Shown piece by piece: positions 33,318-42,520 of a stretch of DNA of 64,000 bases. How positions within the stretch are numbered: position 1 is the first letter of the stretch; every line of letters starts with the position of its first letter. Under the pieces are notes generated by a model. It was not told where the DNA came from and searched no databases. It saw nothing but the letters and a program-made list of their open reading frames with translations. Position numbers and translations under genes: made by a program. Source of the stretch: Acidiluteibacter sp963716125 (GTDB lineage Bacteria; Bacteroidota; Bacteroidia; Flavobacteriales_E; Vicingaceae); NCBI GenBank assembly GCA_963716125.1, contig OY970294.1:3472001-3536000 (forward strand), read 5' to 3'.

Positions 33318-34484
33318 TTAAATATTTGAACTATAAATTGCTTTAGCTCTGTCTCTTAAATTATATGCCGAACTCATCACTTCTCCATAAGCTCCTGCAC
33401 TTCTAATTGCTATCAAATCTCCTCTTTCAGTTGGTGGTAAATCTATCGCCTTTCCAAAACAATCAGAAGATTCACAAATAGGACCAACTACATCATATTT
33501 TACGGTTGACTTTTCATCGACTTTGCTGATGTTTTCTATTTTATGAACCGATTGGTACAATGCTGGTCTAATTAACTCAGTCATGCCTGCATCCAAAATT
33601 GCAAAATTAGTATTGATTCCATTTTTGATATACAATACTTTAGAAATCAAATTGCCACATTGAGCCACTACCGCTCTACCCAATTCAAAATGTAATTCTT
33701 GATTGGGTTTTAAATCAATAAAATCAGCAAAAATTTGAAAAAAGGTTTCAAAATCAGGAATTATGTTCTCATCTACATCCACATAATCTACTCCAAAACC
33801 GCCACCAACATTAATGTGCTCAAATAAAATTTGGTTGGAAATAAACCACTCTTGTATTTCATTCACTCGAATACAAAGACTTTTAAATACTTCTAAGTCG
33901 GTAATCTGTGAACCGATATGAAAATGCAATCCTACTAATTTTAGATTTTTACAAGCTTTAATCGTTTCAAGAACTGAATCAAATTCCCATGAATTGATAC
34001 CAAATTTATTTTCTTCCAAACCAGTGGTTATGTAATGATGTGTCTTGGCATTCACATTAGGATTGATTCGAAGTGCTATTCTAGCCGTTTTATTTTTTTT
34101 CTGCGCTAATTCATTAATTACCTCCAGCTCTTGAACAGATTCACAATTGAAACTAAAAATATCATGATCTAATGCAATATTTATTTCTTGATCGGTCTTT
34201 CCTACTCCCGCAAAAGCAATTTGATGATTCGGAAATTTTATTTCTATGGCCTTTAAAACTTCATTCCCACTTACACAATCGGCACCTAAACCTGCAGCTT
34301 TAATATGTTTTAAGATTTGATTATTTGCATTGGCTTTCATAGCATAATGCACATGAAAATTGTGCTTTTTAGAAGCTTCAATTAATTTATCTAAAGTAGC
34401 TTTCAATATATTTTCATCGTAATAATAAAAAGGTGTTTCTATTGATGAAAATTTTGAAATTGGAAATTTATTATTCTTATCCAT
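33318..34484 (-). CDS. lysA: Diaminopimelate decarboxylase
   Basis: PLP-dependent last step of lysine synthesis. 388 residues: PLP lysine in HYAMKANANN, GLHFHIGSQITD, INVGGGFGVDY, and the specificity motif GPICESSDCFGK with SAGAYGEVMSSAYN. Its ATG shares one base with the lysC stop (TAATG), indicating coupled translation with aspartate kinase, the pathway's first enzyme. Confidence 0.96.
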   Translation of the reverse strand: MDKNNKFPISKFSSIETPFYYYDENILKATLDKLIEASKKHNFHVHYAMKANANNQILKHIKAAGLGADCVSGNEVLKAIEIKFPNHQIAFAGVGKTDQEINIALDHDIFSFNCESVQELEVINELAQKKNKTARIALRINPNVNAKTHHYITTGLEENKFGINSWEFDSVLETIKACKNLKLVGLHFHIGSQITDLEVFKSLCIRVNEIQEWFISNQILFEHINVGGGFGVDYVDVDENIIPDFETFFQIFADFIDLKPNQELHFELGRAVVAQCGNLISKVLYIKNGINTNFAILDAGMTELIRPALYQSVHKIENISKVDEKSTVKYDVVGPICESSDCFGKAIDLPPTERGDLIAIRSAGAYGEVMSSAYNLRDRAKAIYSSNI

Positions 34485-35794
34485 TAAAATAAATTATTAT
34501 TAAGTGCTTGTAAAGCAGGTTTAATTTCTTTGCTATCAACCAAAAGAGAAATATTGTGATTACTACCACCATAGGATATCATACGAATTGGAACATCTTT
34601 TAAGGCATTAAAAACCTGAGATGCTATGCCTGTTTTAGGGCTTGTAAAATCTCCAACAACGCATATAATACTTTGGTCTTCATCCACTTTTACAGTACCA
34701 TAATTATTTAATTCGTTAATTATTTTATCTAAATATTTGGTATCATCTATTGTCACTGAAACTGCTACTTCTGATGTGGTAATCATATCAATAGGAGTTT
34801 TATAACTTTCGAAAATTTCAAAAACTTTACGTAAAAATCCATAAGCCAACAGCATCCGCCCTGATTTGATATTTATAGCAGTAATACCATCTTTTGCCGC
34901 GATTGCCTTAATTCCTACACCTTTAGATTCCGAACTTATCAAAGTTCCTGCGGCATCAGGCTGCATAGTACTCTTTAATCGAACAGGGATATTGGCAATT
35001 TTTGCAGGTCGAATACTAGATGGATGCAGAATTTTTGCACCAAAATAGGCCAATTCAGCTGCTTCATCAAAAGTTAAACTATCAATTGGTTTAGTTTTAT
35101 CTACAATTCGAGGATCATTGTTGTGCATTCCATCAATATCCGTCCAAATTTGAACCTCATCAGCATTTGCTGCAACACCAACAATAGATGCCGTGTAGTC
35201 ACTTCCGCCTCTTTTTAAATTATCTATTTCTCCATAAACATTCCTACAAATAAAGCCTTGAGTTACAAAATAATCCACATTGGTATATTTATCCAACTCT
35301 CGTTTCAAATTCTCTTTGATATAAAAGTTATCTGGCTCCTCTTCTTTATCTATTCGCATAAAATTTAAGGCAGGCAACAGCGCAGTTTTCATTCCTTTTT
35401 CTTCTAAATACAACTGAAATAATGCTGTAGAGATTAATTCACCTTGAGCTAAAACTGCCTTTTCTTCAAAAATGGTAAATGAATCTAGCGTAAATTGCTT
35501 GAGATGACTAAAATGCATTTCTATTAAATCTAATCCCTTTTTTTGAAAATCAACGGAAGTAAAAAGTTCCTTAACGGTAGCTTTATATTTGGACAATAAA
35601 CCCAACAATAAATCATTGGCAACTTCACTGTTTTTTTGATGCAAATAATTAGCAAATTCCACCAAAGTATTTGTTGTGCCACTCATTGCAGACAAAACAA
35701 TAATTTTTTTCTCTCCATTATCAATCAATTGAGCTACTGATTTCAAACGATCTGCCGAACCTACTGAGGTTCCTCCAAATTTTAGTATTTTCAT
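34484..35794 (-). CDS. lysC: Aspartate kinase
   Basis: First enzyme of the aspartate pathway. 436 residues from ATG 35794: MKILKFGGTSVGSADR, LKRGGSDYTASIVGVAA and EVQIWTDIDGMHNNDPRIV form the kinase domain, followed by two ACT domains (from about 300). The start at 35794 is chosen because a promoter (35816-35845) lies upstream of it and overlaps the alternative ATG at 35845. Coupled to lysA. No fused homoserine dehydrogenase. Confidence 0.95.
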   Translation of the reverse strand: MKILKFGGTSVGSADRLKSVAQLIDNGEKKIIVLSAMSGTTNTLVEFANYLHQKNSEVANDLLLGLLSKYKATVKELFTSVDFQKKGLDLIEMHFSHLKQFTLDSFTIFEEKAVLAQGELISTALFQLYLEEKGMKTALLPALNFMRIDKEEEPDNFYIKENLKRELDKYTNVDYFVTQGFICRNVYGEIDNLKRGGSDYTASIVGVAANADEVQIWTDIDGMHNNDPRIVDKTKPIDSLTFDEAAELAYFGAKILHPSSIRPAKIANIPVRLKSTMQPDAAGTLISSESKGVGIKAIAAKDGITAINIKSGRMLLAYGFLRKVFEIFESYKTPIDMITTSEVAVSVTIDDTKYLDKIINELNNYGTVKVDEDQSIICVVGDFTSPKTGIASQVFNALKDVPIRMISYGGSNHNISLLVDSKEIKPALQALNNNLF

Positions 35795-35815
35795 ATTCCG
35801 ATTACAATTGGGGCG

Positions 35816-35845
35816 CAAAGATAGTGTTCTCAGCTTAAAATTCAA
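35816..35845 (-). promoter_or_regulatory. Promoter of lysC-lysA
   Basis: On the minus strand TTG (35843-35845), a 19-nt spacer and TATCTTTG (35816-35823) match the consensus exactly, 21 nt before the lysC ATG. No lysine riboswitch-like structure fits in the short leader. Confidence 0.7.
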
Positions 35846-35904
35846 TAATTTGCACCTGCAAGTAGTTGCAACTTTCTATTGCAATTGGATTAAGCTTCTT
35901 TAAC

Positions 35905-35934
35905 TTTGAAGAATGTTTAAAATAGTTATTTTTG
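35905..35934 (+). promoter_or_regulatory. Promoter of gldF-gldG
   Basis: TTTG (35905-35908), 18 nt, TATTTTTG (35927-35934), 31 nt before the gldF ATG. Confidence 0.7.
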
Positions 35935-35965
35935 ATGCCTTTAACTCAAATGAAAATCTAATTGT

Positions 35966-36697
35966 ATGATTAGCCTCTTAAAAAAAGAGATTCAAAGTTT
36001 TCTAGGTTCATTGATTGGCTACATAGTCATCTTGGTATTTTTAACTACCATAGGTTTAATTATGTGGATATTTCCAGGCAATAATAATGTTTTGGATAGT
36101 GGATACGCAAGTATTGATACTTTATTTGCCATTGCGCCTTGGGTATTTATGTTTTTAATTCCTGCTATAACCATGCGCTCTTTTGCAGATGAAAAAAAGG
36201 CAGGAACCATAGAGTTTTTACTAACAAGGCCCTTAACTGATTTGCAAATTATTTTAGCGAAATATTTTGCAGGCATTATTTTGGTTATTATAGCTTTAAT
36301 TCCCACTTTAATCTATTTTGGAAGCGTTTATTATTTAGGAAATCCAATAGGAAATATAGATTTAGGAGCTATGTGGGGTTCTTACATTGGCTTACTATTT
36401 TTGGCTGCTGCTTTTGTTTCTATCGGTATTTTCTCTTCTTCCATTACTGAAAATCAAATCGTATCCTTTATAATTGCTATCTTTTTAAGTTTTATCGTAT
36501 TTATTGGTTTCGATTTCTTTAGCTCATTAGCTTTATTAGGATCTATTGATTTATTGATCTTAAAGTTAGGAATCAACGAACATTATATGTCTATGAGCAG
36601 AGGTGTAATTGATACACGCGATGCGCTTTACTTCATTAGCTTAATTACTATTTTTATTCTTTTCACTAAAACTGTGCTTTCAAGCCGCAAATGGTAA
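35966..36697 (+). CDS. gldF: Gliding motility-associated ABC transporter permease GldF
   Basis: 243 residues with six hydrophobic segments, ABC-2 permease type (MRSFADEKKAGTIEFLLTRPL is the conserved cytoplasmic loop). GldF with GldG and the ATPase GldA forms a transporter needed for gliding in Flavobacterium johnsoniae; gldA is not in this window. gldG starts 1 nt after the stop, so the pair is tightly coupled. Confidence 0.93.
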   Translation: MISLLKKEIQSFLGSLIGYIVILVFLTTIGLIMWIFPGNNNVLDSGYASIDTLFAIAPWVFMFLIPAITMRSFADEKKAGTIEFLLTRPLTDLQIILAKYFAGIILVIIALIPTLIYFGSVYYLGNPIGNIDLGAMWGSYIGLLFLAAAFVSIGIFSSSITENQIVSFIIAIFLSFIVFIGFDFFSSLALLGSIDLLILKLGINEHYMSMSRGVIDTRDALYFISLITIFILFTKTVLSSRKW

Positions 36698-36698
36698 T

Positions 36699-38456
36699 AT
36701 GGGTATGAAGAAAGAAAATAATAAAAGAAGTCATAAAAAATCTGATATTTTCAGTTTAACGATTTGGTTAGTCCTTATCATTTTAATCAATTTTATTGGT
36801 GGTCAATTTTTTCATCGATTTGATTTGACATCTGAAAAGAGATATTCAATTTCAGAACCAACTAAAAAATTAATTAAGAATTTAGATGATGTCGTTTTCT
36901 TCAAAATTTATTTAGAAGGAGAATTTCCCTCAGGATTTAAAAGATTGAGAAATGAAATAAAAGAGATGTTGGATGAATTTAGAGCCTATTCTAATGGAAA
37001 TATAGAATATGAATTTGTAAATCCTTCAGCAGATCCCAGTCAAAAGGAAAGAGATAAAGTTTATAAAAACTTATATGAAAAAGGGTTACGACCTACAGAT
37101 TTAGAAGTAAAAGCTGAAGATGGTATTTCAAATAAAATTATTTGGCCAGGAGCAGTAGTTCGATATAAACAAAATGAAATTCCTATTCAATTATTAAAGA
37201 GTTCTACAGGTGCCTCTCCTGAAGTAATGCTCAATCAATCTATTGAAAGTTTAGAATATGAATTAGCTGCTGCTATGAAACAATTAAGCACAGGCAAAAG
37301 TGGCAACATAGCATTTATAGAAGGACATGGTGAGTTGGATCAATTTCACACCGCCGACCTTACTAGAACTTTGGAAGATTATTACAATGTGAGTCGTGTT
37401 AATATTGATGGCAATGTAATGAGTTTAACTGAAAGATACGGTTCTGATTCTACGCGTGTTTTTGTTAAAAATAAATTTGATTTATTGATTATTGCAAAAC
37501 CTGACTCTGCCTTTAGCGAAAAAGATAAATACTTAATAGATCAACACTTAATGTATGGCGGAAAATTGTTGTGGTTGATAGATCAAGTTAATGCAGATTT
37601 AGATAGCCTGAATCAAAAGAACAATTACCTTTCGATGGCAATTGCAAAAAATCTAAATTTAGACGATCAATTGTTTAGGTATGGTGTTAGAATTAACAGA
37701 GATTTAGTACAAGACCTTCAAGCAGCACCTATTCCTATTGTTACAGGTGCAATTGGGAATCAAGTTAAAACAGATTTATTTCCGTGGTATTTTTATCCAT
37801 TATTTTTGCAACAAGGCAATCATCCTATTGTAAAAGGCTTAGATGCTATCAAGGGTCAGTTTGTAAATTCTATAGATTTAGTGGGCAACAGTGCAGTTTC
37901 TAAAACTGTACTTTTAAAAACGTCAAAATACACCAAATTAGTAAAAGCTCCAACAAGAATAAGCTTGGGAATGGTACGATTTGAGCCACAACAAGATCAA
38001 TTCAATCTTAGAAATGTGCCCACAGCTGTTTTGTTAGAAGGAAAATTTGAATCGGTTTATAAAAATCGATTAACGGATCAAATGACCAAAAACCAAGTAT
38101 TAAAATACAAGGAAAGCAGCGATTCTACCAAAATGATTGTCATAGCTGATGGAGATATGATTTCCAATTATGTAAAAGAAAGTACGAAAGAGTATTATGC
38201 TTTAGGCTACGATCGTTTTACAAAGCAATTGTACGCCAACAAAGATTTTATAATGAACAGTATTAATTATTTGATTGATGATAGTGGGTTGATGATAACC
38301 AATAGCAAAACACTTACTATTAGATTATTAGATAAAGAAAAAATAAAATCACAAGAAATAATTTGGCAAGCAATCAATATCTTAGGGCCTATACTACTGA
38401 TAGTAATTTTAGGGCTTATCATATTTATTTTTAGAAAATATAAATACACTGTTTAG
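36699..38456 (+). CDS. gldG: Gliding motility-associated ABC transporter substrate-binding/auxiliary protein GldG
   Basis: 585 residues: an N-terminal membrane segment (about 20-40), a long periplasmic ABC-transporter auxiliary domain (RYSISEPTKKLIKNLDDVV, IAFIEGHGELDQF) and a C-terminal membrane anchor (about 560-580). Directly behind gldF. In some Bacteroidota these genes are present without gliding, so they do not prove motility. Confidence 0.93.
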   Translation: MGMKKENNKRSHKKSDIFSLTIWLVLIILINFIGGQFFHRFDLTSEKRYSISEPTKKLIKNLDDVVFFKIYLEGEFPSGFKRLRNEIKEMLDEFRAYSNGNIEYEFVNPSADPSQKERDKVYKNLYEKGLRPTDLEVKAEDGISNKIIWPGAVVRYKQNEIPIQLLKSSTGASPEVMLNQSIESLEYELAAAMKQLSTGKSGNIAFIEGHGELDQFHTADLTRTLEDYYNVSRVNIDGNVMSLTERYGSDSTRVFVKNKFDLLIIAKPDSAFSEKDKYLIDQHLMYGGKLLWLIDQVNADLDSLNQKNNYLSMAIAKNLNLDDQLFRYGVRINRDLVQDLQAAPIPIVTGAIGNQVKTDLFPWYFYPLFLQQGNHPIVKGLDAIKGQFVNSIDLVGNSAVSKTVLLKTSKYTKLVKAPTRISLGMVRFEPQQDQFNLRNVPTAVLLEGKFESVYKNRLTDQMTKNQVLKYKESSDSTKMIVIADGDMISNYVKESTKEYYALGYDRFTKQLYANKDFIMNSINYLIDDSGLMITNSKTLTIRLLDKEKIKSQEIIWQAINILGPILLIVILGLIIFIFRKYKYTV

Positions 38457-38460
38457 TGAT

Positions 38461-39492
38461 ATGAAAAGAAATAGTATTTTAATAATCGTATTAATTATCA
38501 TAGGCGCTGTTGCGACATATTTATATCTTGAGAAAGATAAGACAACACTTTCTGAAGAATATTCCGATTTTCAAATAAAAGATACTTCGAGAGTTAATAA
38601 AATAAAAATTAGCACTTTAAATCAACGAGCTTCTTTAAAACGAGAAGGTGGAAATTGGATAATTAATAACAAGTTTCAAGCAAGGGAAGATGCTATAAAT
38701 TTACTTTTAAAAACTTTTAAGCAAATTGAAGTTTTAGAACCGGTTTCAGAAATTTATTTCGAAACTGTTATCAAAAATATGAGCACTTCAGCCACAAGGG
38801 TTGACATTTTTATGAATGACGAATCAAAACCATACAAAACCTGGTATGTGGGAGATGCTACAGCTAGTAACATGGGTACTTATATGTTGTTAGAAATAGA
38901 TGGTAAAAAATCAGACCAACCAATGATTACTTACCTTCCAACATCTTATGGTTATTTAAGCAGTCGTTTTTTTACCAATGAAGATTTATGGAGAGATCCA
39001 GTTGCAATACAAATGAATCCACAAGAAATAAAATCAATAAAAGTGGAAAGCCCATCACTCCTGCATAAAGAATTTGAAATAGAAAATTTAGGAAACGAAA
39101 AGTTTGTTTTTAAATTTCTCAATTCAAATGTAGAAAAATCAATTCCGGCAACAGAAGCAATACCGTATTTTAAGCGTGCAGGAAAACTAGTATATGAATA
39201 TGTAGACGATAAAACTGAACAAGCAGAATTAGACTCAATTTATTCATCTACACCGCAGTACATTTTAACTTTAGAAAATAAAAACGGAGAAAAACAAAGC
39301 ATCAGTGCCTATTGGATGCCTGTGCGAGTAGGCGCTAAGGGTATCGATGGAGATCAGTTACAATACAATCCCGATAGAAGGTATGGAAAAAGTTCTTCTG
39401 CCCCTGATAAGGCTTATGTCATTCAAAATTTTCTGTATGATCAGATTCTAAAACCCGACCAATGGTTAAGTGAAGAATCTGTTAATAAGTAA
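38461..39492 (+). CDS. DUF4340 domain-containing protein linked to gldFG
   Basis: 343 residues: an N-terminal membrane anchor (ILIIVLIIIGAVATYLYL) and a periplasmic DUF4340 region with repeated strand patterns (RVNKIKISTLNQRASLKREG, WYVGDATASNMGTYMLLE). It starts 4 nt after gldG, and DUF4340 genes commonly accompany such ABC auxiliary genes, so it is probably a third component of the transporter. Confidence 0.8.
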   Translation: MKRNSILIIVLIIIGAVATYLYLEKDKTTLSEEYSDFQIKDTSRVNKIKISTLNQRASLKREGGNWIINNKFQAREDAINLLLKTFKQIEVLEPVSEIYFETVIKNMSTSATRVDIFMNDESKPYKTWYVGDATASNMGTYMLLEIDGKKSDQPMITYLPTSYGYLSSRFFTNEDLWRDPVAIQMNPQEIKSIKVESPSLLHKEFEIENLGNEKFVFKFLNSNVEKSIPATEAIPYFKRAGKLVYEYVDDKTEQAELDSIYSSTPQYILTLENKNGEKQSISAYWMPVRVGAKGIDGDQLQYNPDRRYGKSSSAPDKAYVIQNFLYDQILKPDQWLSEESVNK

Positions 39493-39527
39493 TCGTAAGT
39501 TTTCTTACGCTATTTTACCAAAAACTA

Positions 39528-39535
39528 TAAATTTG
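39528..39535 (+). promoter_or_regulatory. -7 element of dnaN
   Basis: TAAATTTG 29 nt before the ATG. A small hairpin CGTAAG-TTTT-CTTACG at 39495-39510 just upstream may weakly end the gldF operon. Confidence 0.5.
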
Positions 39536-39564
39536 CTTCACGTCAAAATATATAAAAATTTACA

Positions 39565-40686
39565 ATGAATTTTATAGTATCCAGTTCAGCACTTTTAAAG
39601 CAACTACAATTAATTAGTGGTATCTTAAACAGCAACAATTCATTACCGATTTTAGATAATTTCTTATTTGAGGTAACTGAAAATAATATTGCTATTTCAG
39701 CTTCTGATTTAGAAACTACCATGACCACCAATCTGAAGGTTGAGGCGAAAGACAAAGGTATTGTTGCTATTCCAGCAAAACTTTTATTAGATTCTTTAAA
39801 GTCTTTTCCAGAGCAACCATTAACTTTTTCGGTTGACATGAAAACTTTCTTAATTGAAATTAACTCAGATTTTGGTCGATATAGTTTAGCAGGTCAAGAT
39901 GGAGCAGAGTTTCCAAAAACTCCTACCATCGATAATCCATCAGTGATGAAAATTGATGCGTATATGTTGGCTAGCGCTATCGAAAAAACAATTTTTGCGT
40001 CAGGTAATGATGAATTGAGACCAGTTATGTCAGGTGTTTTCTTCCAATTATCTAAAGACGGTTGTATTTTCGTTGCTACTGATGCTCATAAATTAGTGAA
40101 GTGTTCAAGGTCTGATGTTAAGAGCGACAAAAGCGCTTCTTTTATAATGCCAAAGAAATCATTGAATTTACTTAAAAATGTATTGAGTACAATTAATGAG
40201 GAAGTTACCATTGAATACAATGAAACCAATGCACTTTATTCTTTTGGAAATACCAAATTAACTTGTCGTTTAATTGATGGGAAATATCCTAACTACGAAG
40301 CAGTTATACCAAAAGAGAATCCAAATAAATTAACTGTTGAAAGATCAGTATTTTTAAATGCTATAAAGAGGGTTTCTATTTTCTCAAGTAAAACTACGCA
40401 TCAAGTTAGATTGAAAGTGAGTGGCAGTGAATTAACTATTTCTGCTGAAGATATTGACTTTTCTAATGCTGCAACAGAAAGATTGACTTGTCAATATGAA
40501 GGAGAAGATATGGAAATCGGTTTTAACTCAAGGTTTTTAATGGAAATGTTGAATAACTTAAGATCGGAACAAGTTAACTTAGAAATGTCTGCACCTAATA
40601 GAGCAGGAATTTTAACTCCTTTAGAAAAAGAAGACGATAACGAAGATGTGTTGATGTTAGTAATGCCAGTTATGCTCAACAATTAA
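39565..40686 (+). CDS. dnaN: DNA polymerase III sliding clamp, beta subunit
   Basis: Ring clamp that tethers the replicative polymerase. 373 residues, three repeated clamp domains; MNFIVSSSALLKQLQLISG, LDNFLFEV, PVMSGVFFQL and RFLMEMLNNL are at conserved positions, and the C-terminus is VMPVMLNN, close to the usual MP(M/L) ending. dnaA is not adjacent, so this is no evidence for the origin. Confidence 0.97.
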   Translation: MNFIVSSSALLKQLQLISGILNSNNSLPILDNFLFEVTENNIAISASDLETTMTTNLKVEAKDKGIVAIPAKLLLDSLKSFPEQPLTFSVDMKTFLIEINSDFGRYSLAGQDGAEFPKTPTIDNPSVMKIDAYMLASAIEKTIFASGNDELRPVMSGVFFQLSKDGCIFVATDAHKLVKCSRSDVKSDKSASFIMPKKSLNLLKNVLSTINEEVTIEYNETNALYSFGNTKLTCRLIDGKYPNYEAVIPKENPNKLTVERSVFLNAIKRVSIFSSKTTHQVRLKVSGSELTISAEDIDFSNAATERLTCQYEGEDMEIGFNSRFLMEMLNNLRSEQVNLEMSAPNRAGILTPLEKEDDNEDVLMLVMPVMLNN

Positions 40687-40703
40687 AAAATATAAATTAA
40701 TAG

Positions 40704-40745
40704 AAATCCCGAACTAAGATAATATCTTAATTCGGGATTTTTTTA
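40704..40745 (+). terminator. Terminator of dnaN
   Basis: AAATCCCGAA (40704-40713) pairs with TTCGGGATTT (40731-40740), with further inner pairing, followed by a T-run. Confidence 0.9.
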
Positions 40746-40757
40746 TTCAAAAAAATT

Positions 40758-41681
40758 ATGGAATTACTCCAAAAAATGTGCTCTATTAGAGCGGCTTCAG
40801 GCGATGAATCCCCAATGAAAGAATTTTTACTTAACTACATTGAGAAGAATAAATCCAATTGGAAAACACAGCCAACTATTATTGAAGGAGATGATTTTCA
40901 AGATTGTATTTTATTAATATTTGGTAAACCAACTACAGCTATTTATGCACACATTGATTCTATTGGATTTACAGTAGGATATGAAAATGAATTGATAAAA
41001 ATAGGTGGCCCACAAATAATTGATGGTACCGTATTAGTTGGTTCTGATAGCAAAGGCGAAATAGAAACTAAATTAGTCATTACAGAAAATGAAGATAATG
41101 AAAAATCCATTATATGTGATTTTGAAAGACAAATAGATAGAGGAACTAATTTAACTTTTAAGTGTGACTATAGAGATACCGAAGAATACATTCAAAGCTG
41201 TTATTTAGACAATCGTTTGGGCGTTTGGAATGCATTAAAAGTAGCAGAAACTTTAGAAAATGGAGCGATAGCCTTTAGTTGTTGGGAAGAAACTGGTGGT
41301 GGAAGCGTTGGATATCTAGGCAAGTACTTATTTGAAAAATATAAAATTCGCCAAGCATTGATTGCTGATATTACTTGGATTACAAAAGGAGTTCAGCATG
41401 GTAAAGGTGTAGCTATTTCCTTAAGGGACTCAGGCTTACCTCGAAAAAAATATCTAAGCAAAATACTAACCATAGCCAATAAAACTAAAATACCCTTTCA
41501 GCTAGAAGTTGAAAGTGCTGGTGGAAGTGACGGAAACGCTTTACAACGATCATCATATCCTATTGATTGGTGTTTTATAGGTGCTGCAGAAGACCATGTT
41601 CATAGTCCTGACGAGAAAGTACATAAAGCTGATATTGAAAGCATGCACCAAATGTATTCAGAATTAATGAAGTGGCTTTAA
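40758..41681 (+). CDS. M42/M20-like zinc aminopeptidase
   Basis: 307 residues. Metal-ligand pattern of M42 peptidases: YAHIDSIGF, SCYLDNRLGVWNAL, SCWEETGGGSVG, VESAGGSDGNAL and the closing HSPDEKVHKADIE (from EDHVHSPDE). Likely cytoplasmic, acting on peptides. Shorter than typical M42 (about 340-360), with the central dimerisation domain reduced. Confidence 0.85.
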   Translation: MELLQKMCSIRAASGDESPMKEFLLNYIEKNKSNWKTQPTIIEGDDFQDCILLIFGKPTTAIYAHIDSIGFTVGYENELIKIGGPQIIDGTVLVGSDSKGEIETKLVITENEDNEKSIICDFERQIDRGTNLTFKCDYRDTEEYIQSCYLDNRLGVWNALKVAETLENGAIAFSCWEETGGGSVGYLGKYLFEKYKIRQALIADITWITKGVQHGKGVAISLRDSGLPRKKYLSKILTIANKTKIPFQLEVESAGGSDGNALQRSSYPIDWCFIGAAEDHVHSPDEKVHKADIESMHQMYSELMKWL

Positions 41682-41687
41682 AAGAAA

Positions 41688-42449
41688 CTATTGTCCCTTC
41701 ATCATATCACCCAAGCTTTTTACATTATAACTAGAAGTGCTATAGGAAGAATTGTCATTCAATCCAATTTCAATCACTTCCATCGTACTTTTCTCTCCAT
41801 TTTTCTTTTTGGTAGAATGACCTAGTAAGACAGTTCCACTTGGCATTTCAGAAAAATTATTATTTTTTTGTTTTGCAAACATCCCTGCAAATGCTTCTGC
41901 TACATTGATATTCAATTCATTGGTTAACCAAAATTCAAAAGTAGAATCATCATCCTCACCTGTATATTTGGTGCATTTGTAGCCTTGAATGGTTTTGGTT
42001 TCATTGGTTTTCTTAAAAGTAGCATTTCGCTCAGATTCTTGGGTTTTTATTTTTCCTATCTCCTCCTTATTAAGTTTAATAGCCATTCCAGATTTCTCAC
42101 CTTCTTCAGTTTCCATTAAAGTAATCATAGCTTCATTATTCATATCAAAAATTATGATAGCAGGATTTTCTAATGGTTTTCCATCACTTTCTAAAACTTC
42201 AATAGCCATTGTTTTCCCTTTCGAATCAAACATCATTTTAGACTTAGATTCATCTTTTATCTTCCCCTTAGAAGTGGTCATATACATATTATAAGTAAGA
42301 TGTTTAGAAAAGTCATAATCATCTTCAATAGTAACAGTTTCTAACATTCCAGCGATTCTTTCTGAAAGTTTAGTTTTATTTGTTCCTTCCTGAGCGTGAA
42401 TAGATAAGCTAAATATAACAGCGAAAGAGAAATAGATTAATTTTTTCAT
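41688..42449 (-). CDS. DUF4412 domain-containing secreted protein
   Basis: 253 residues with a signal peptide (MKKLIYFSFAVIFSLSIHAQ). The core, with KGKTMAIEVLESDG, MITLMETEEGEK, TIQGYKCTKYTGED and FEFWLTNELN, fits DUF4412, an envelope family of unknown function. Convergent with the M42 gene and divergent from recQ. Confidence 0.78.
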   Translation of the reverse strand: MKKLIYFSFAVIFSLSIHAQEGTNKTKLSERIAGMLETVTIEDDYDFSKHLTYNMYMTTSKGKIKDESKSKMMFDSKGKTMAIEVLESDGKPLENPAIIIFDMNNEAMITLMETEEGEKSGMAIKLNKEEIGKIKTQESERNATFKKTNETKTIQGYKCTKYTGEDDDSTFEFWLTNELNINVAEAFAGMFAKQKNNNFSEMPSGTVLLGHSTKKKNGEKSTMEVIEIGLNDNSSYSTSSYNVKSLGDMMKGQ

Positions 42450-42520
42450 GGTTTTGATTTTATAAATTAAATTTAAGGCTAATATATAACATTTACTTAT
42501 ATAAGTTATAATTTAGTGGA

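Noticed and set aside
35795..35845. 17-residue N-terminal extension of aspartate kinase
   Set aside because: The consensus promoter lies within this segment and the family starts at MKILKFGG.
35846..35965. Lysine riboswitch upstream of lysC
   Set aside because: The leader after the mapped-looking promoter is only about 15 nt, too short for a lysine riboswitch.
39495..39510. CGTAAG-TTTT-CTTACG hairpin as a strong terminator of the gldF operon
   Set aside because: The stem is only 6 bp and the following T-run is interrupted; left as a weak possibility.
39565..40686. dnaN as a marker of the replication origin
   Set aside because: No dnaA, recF or gyrB next to it and no DnaA-box cluster seen; in Bacteroidota dnaN is often away from oriC.
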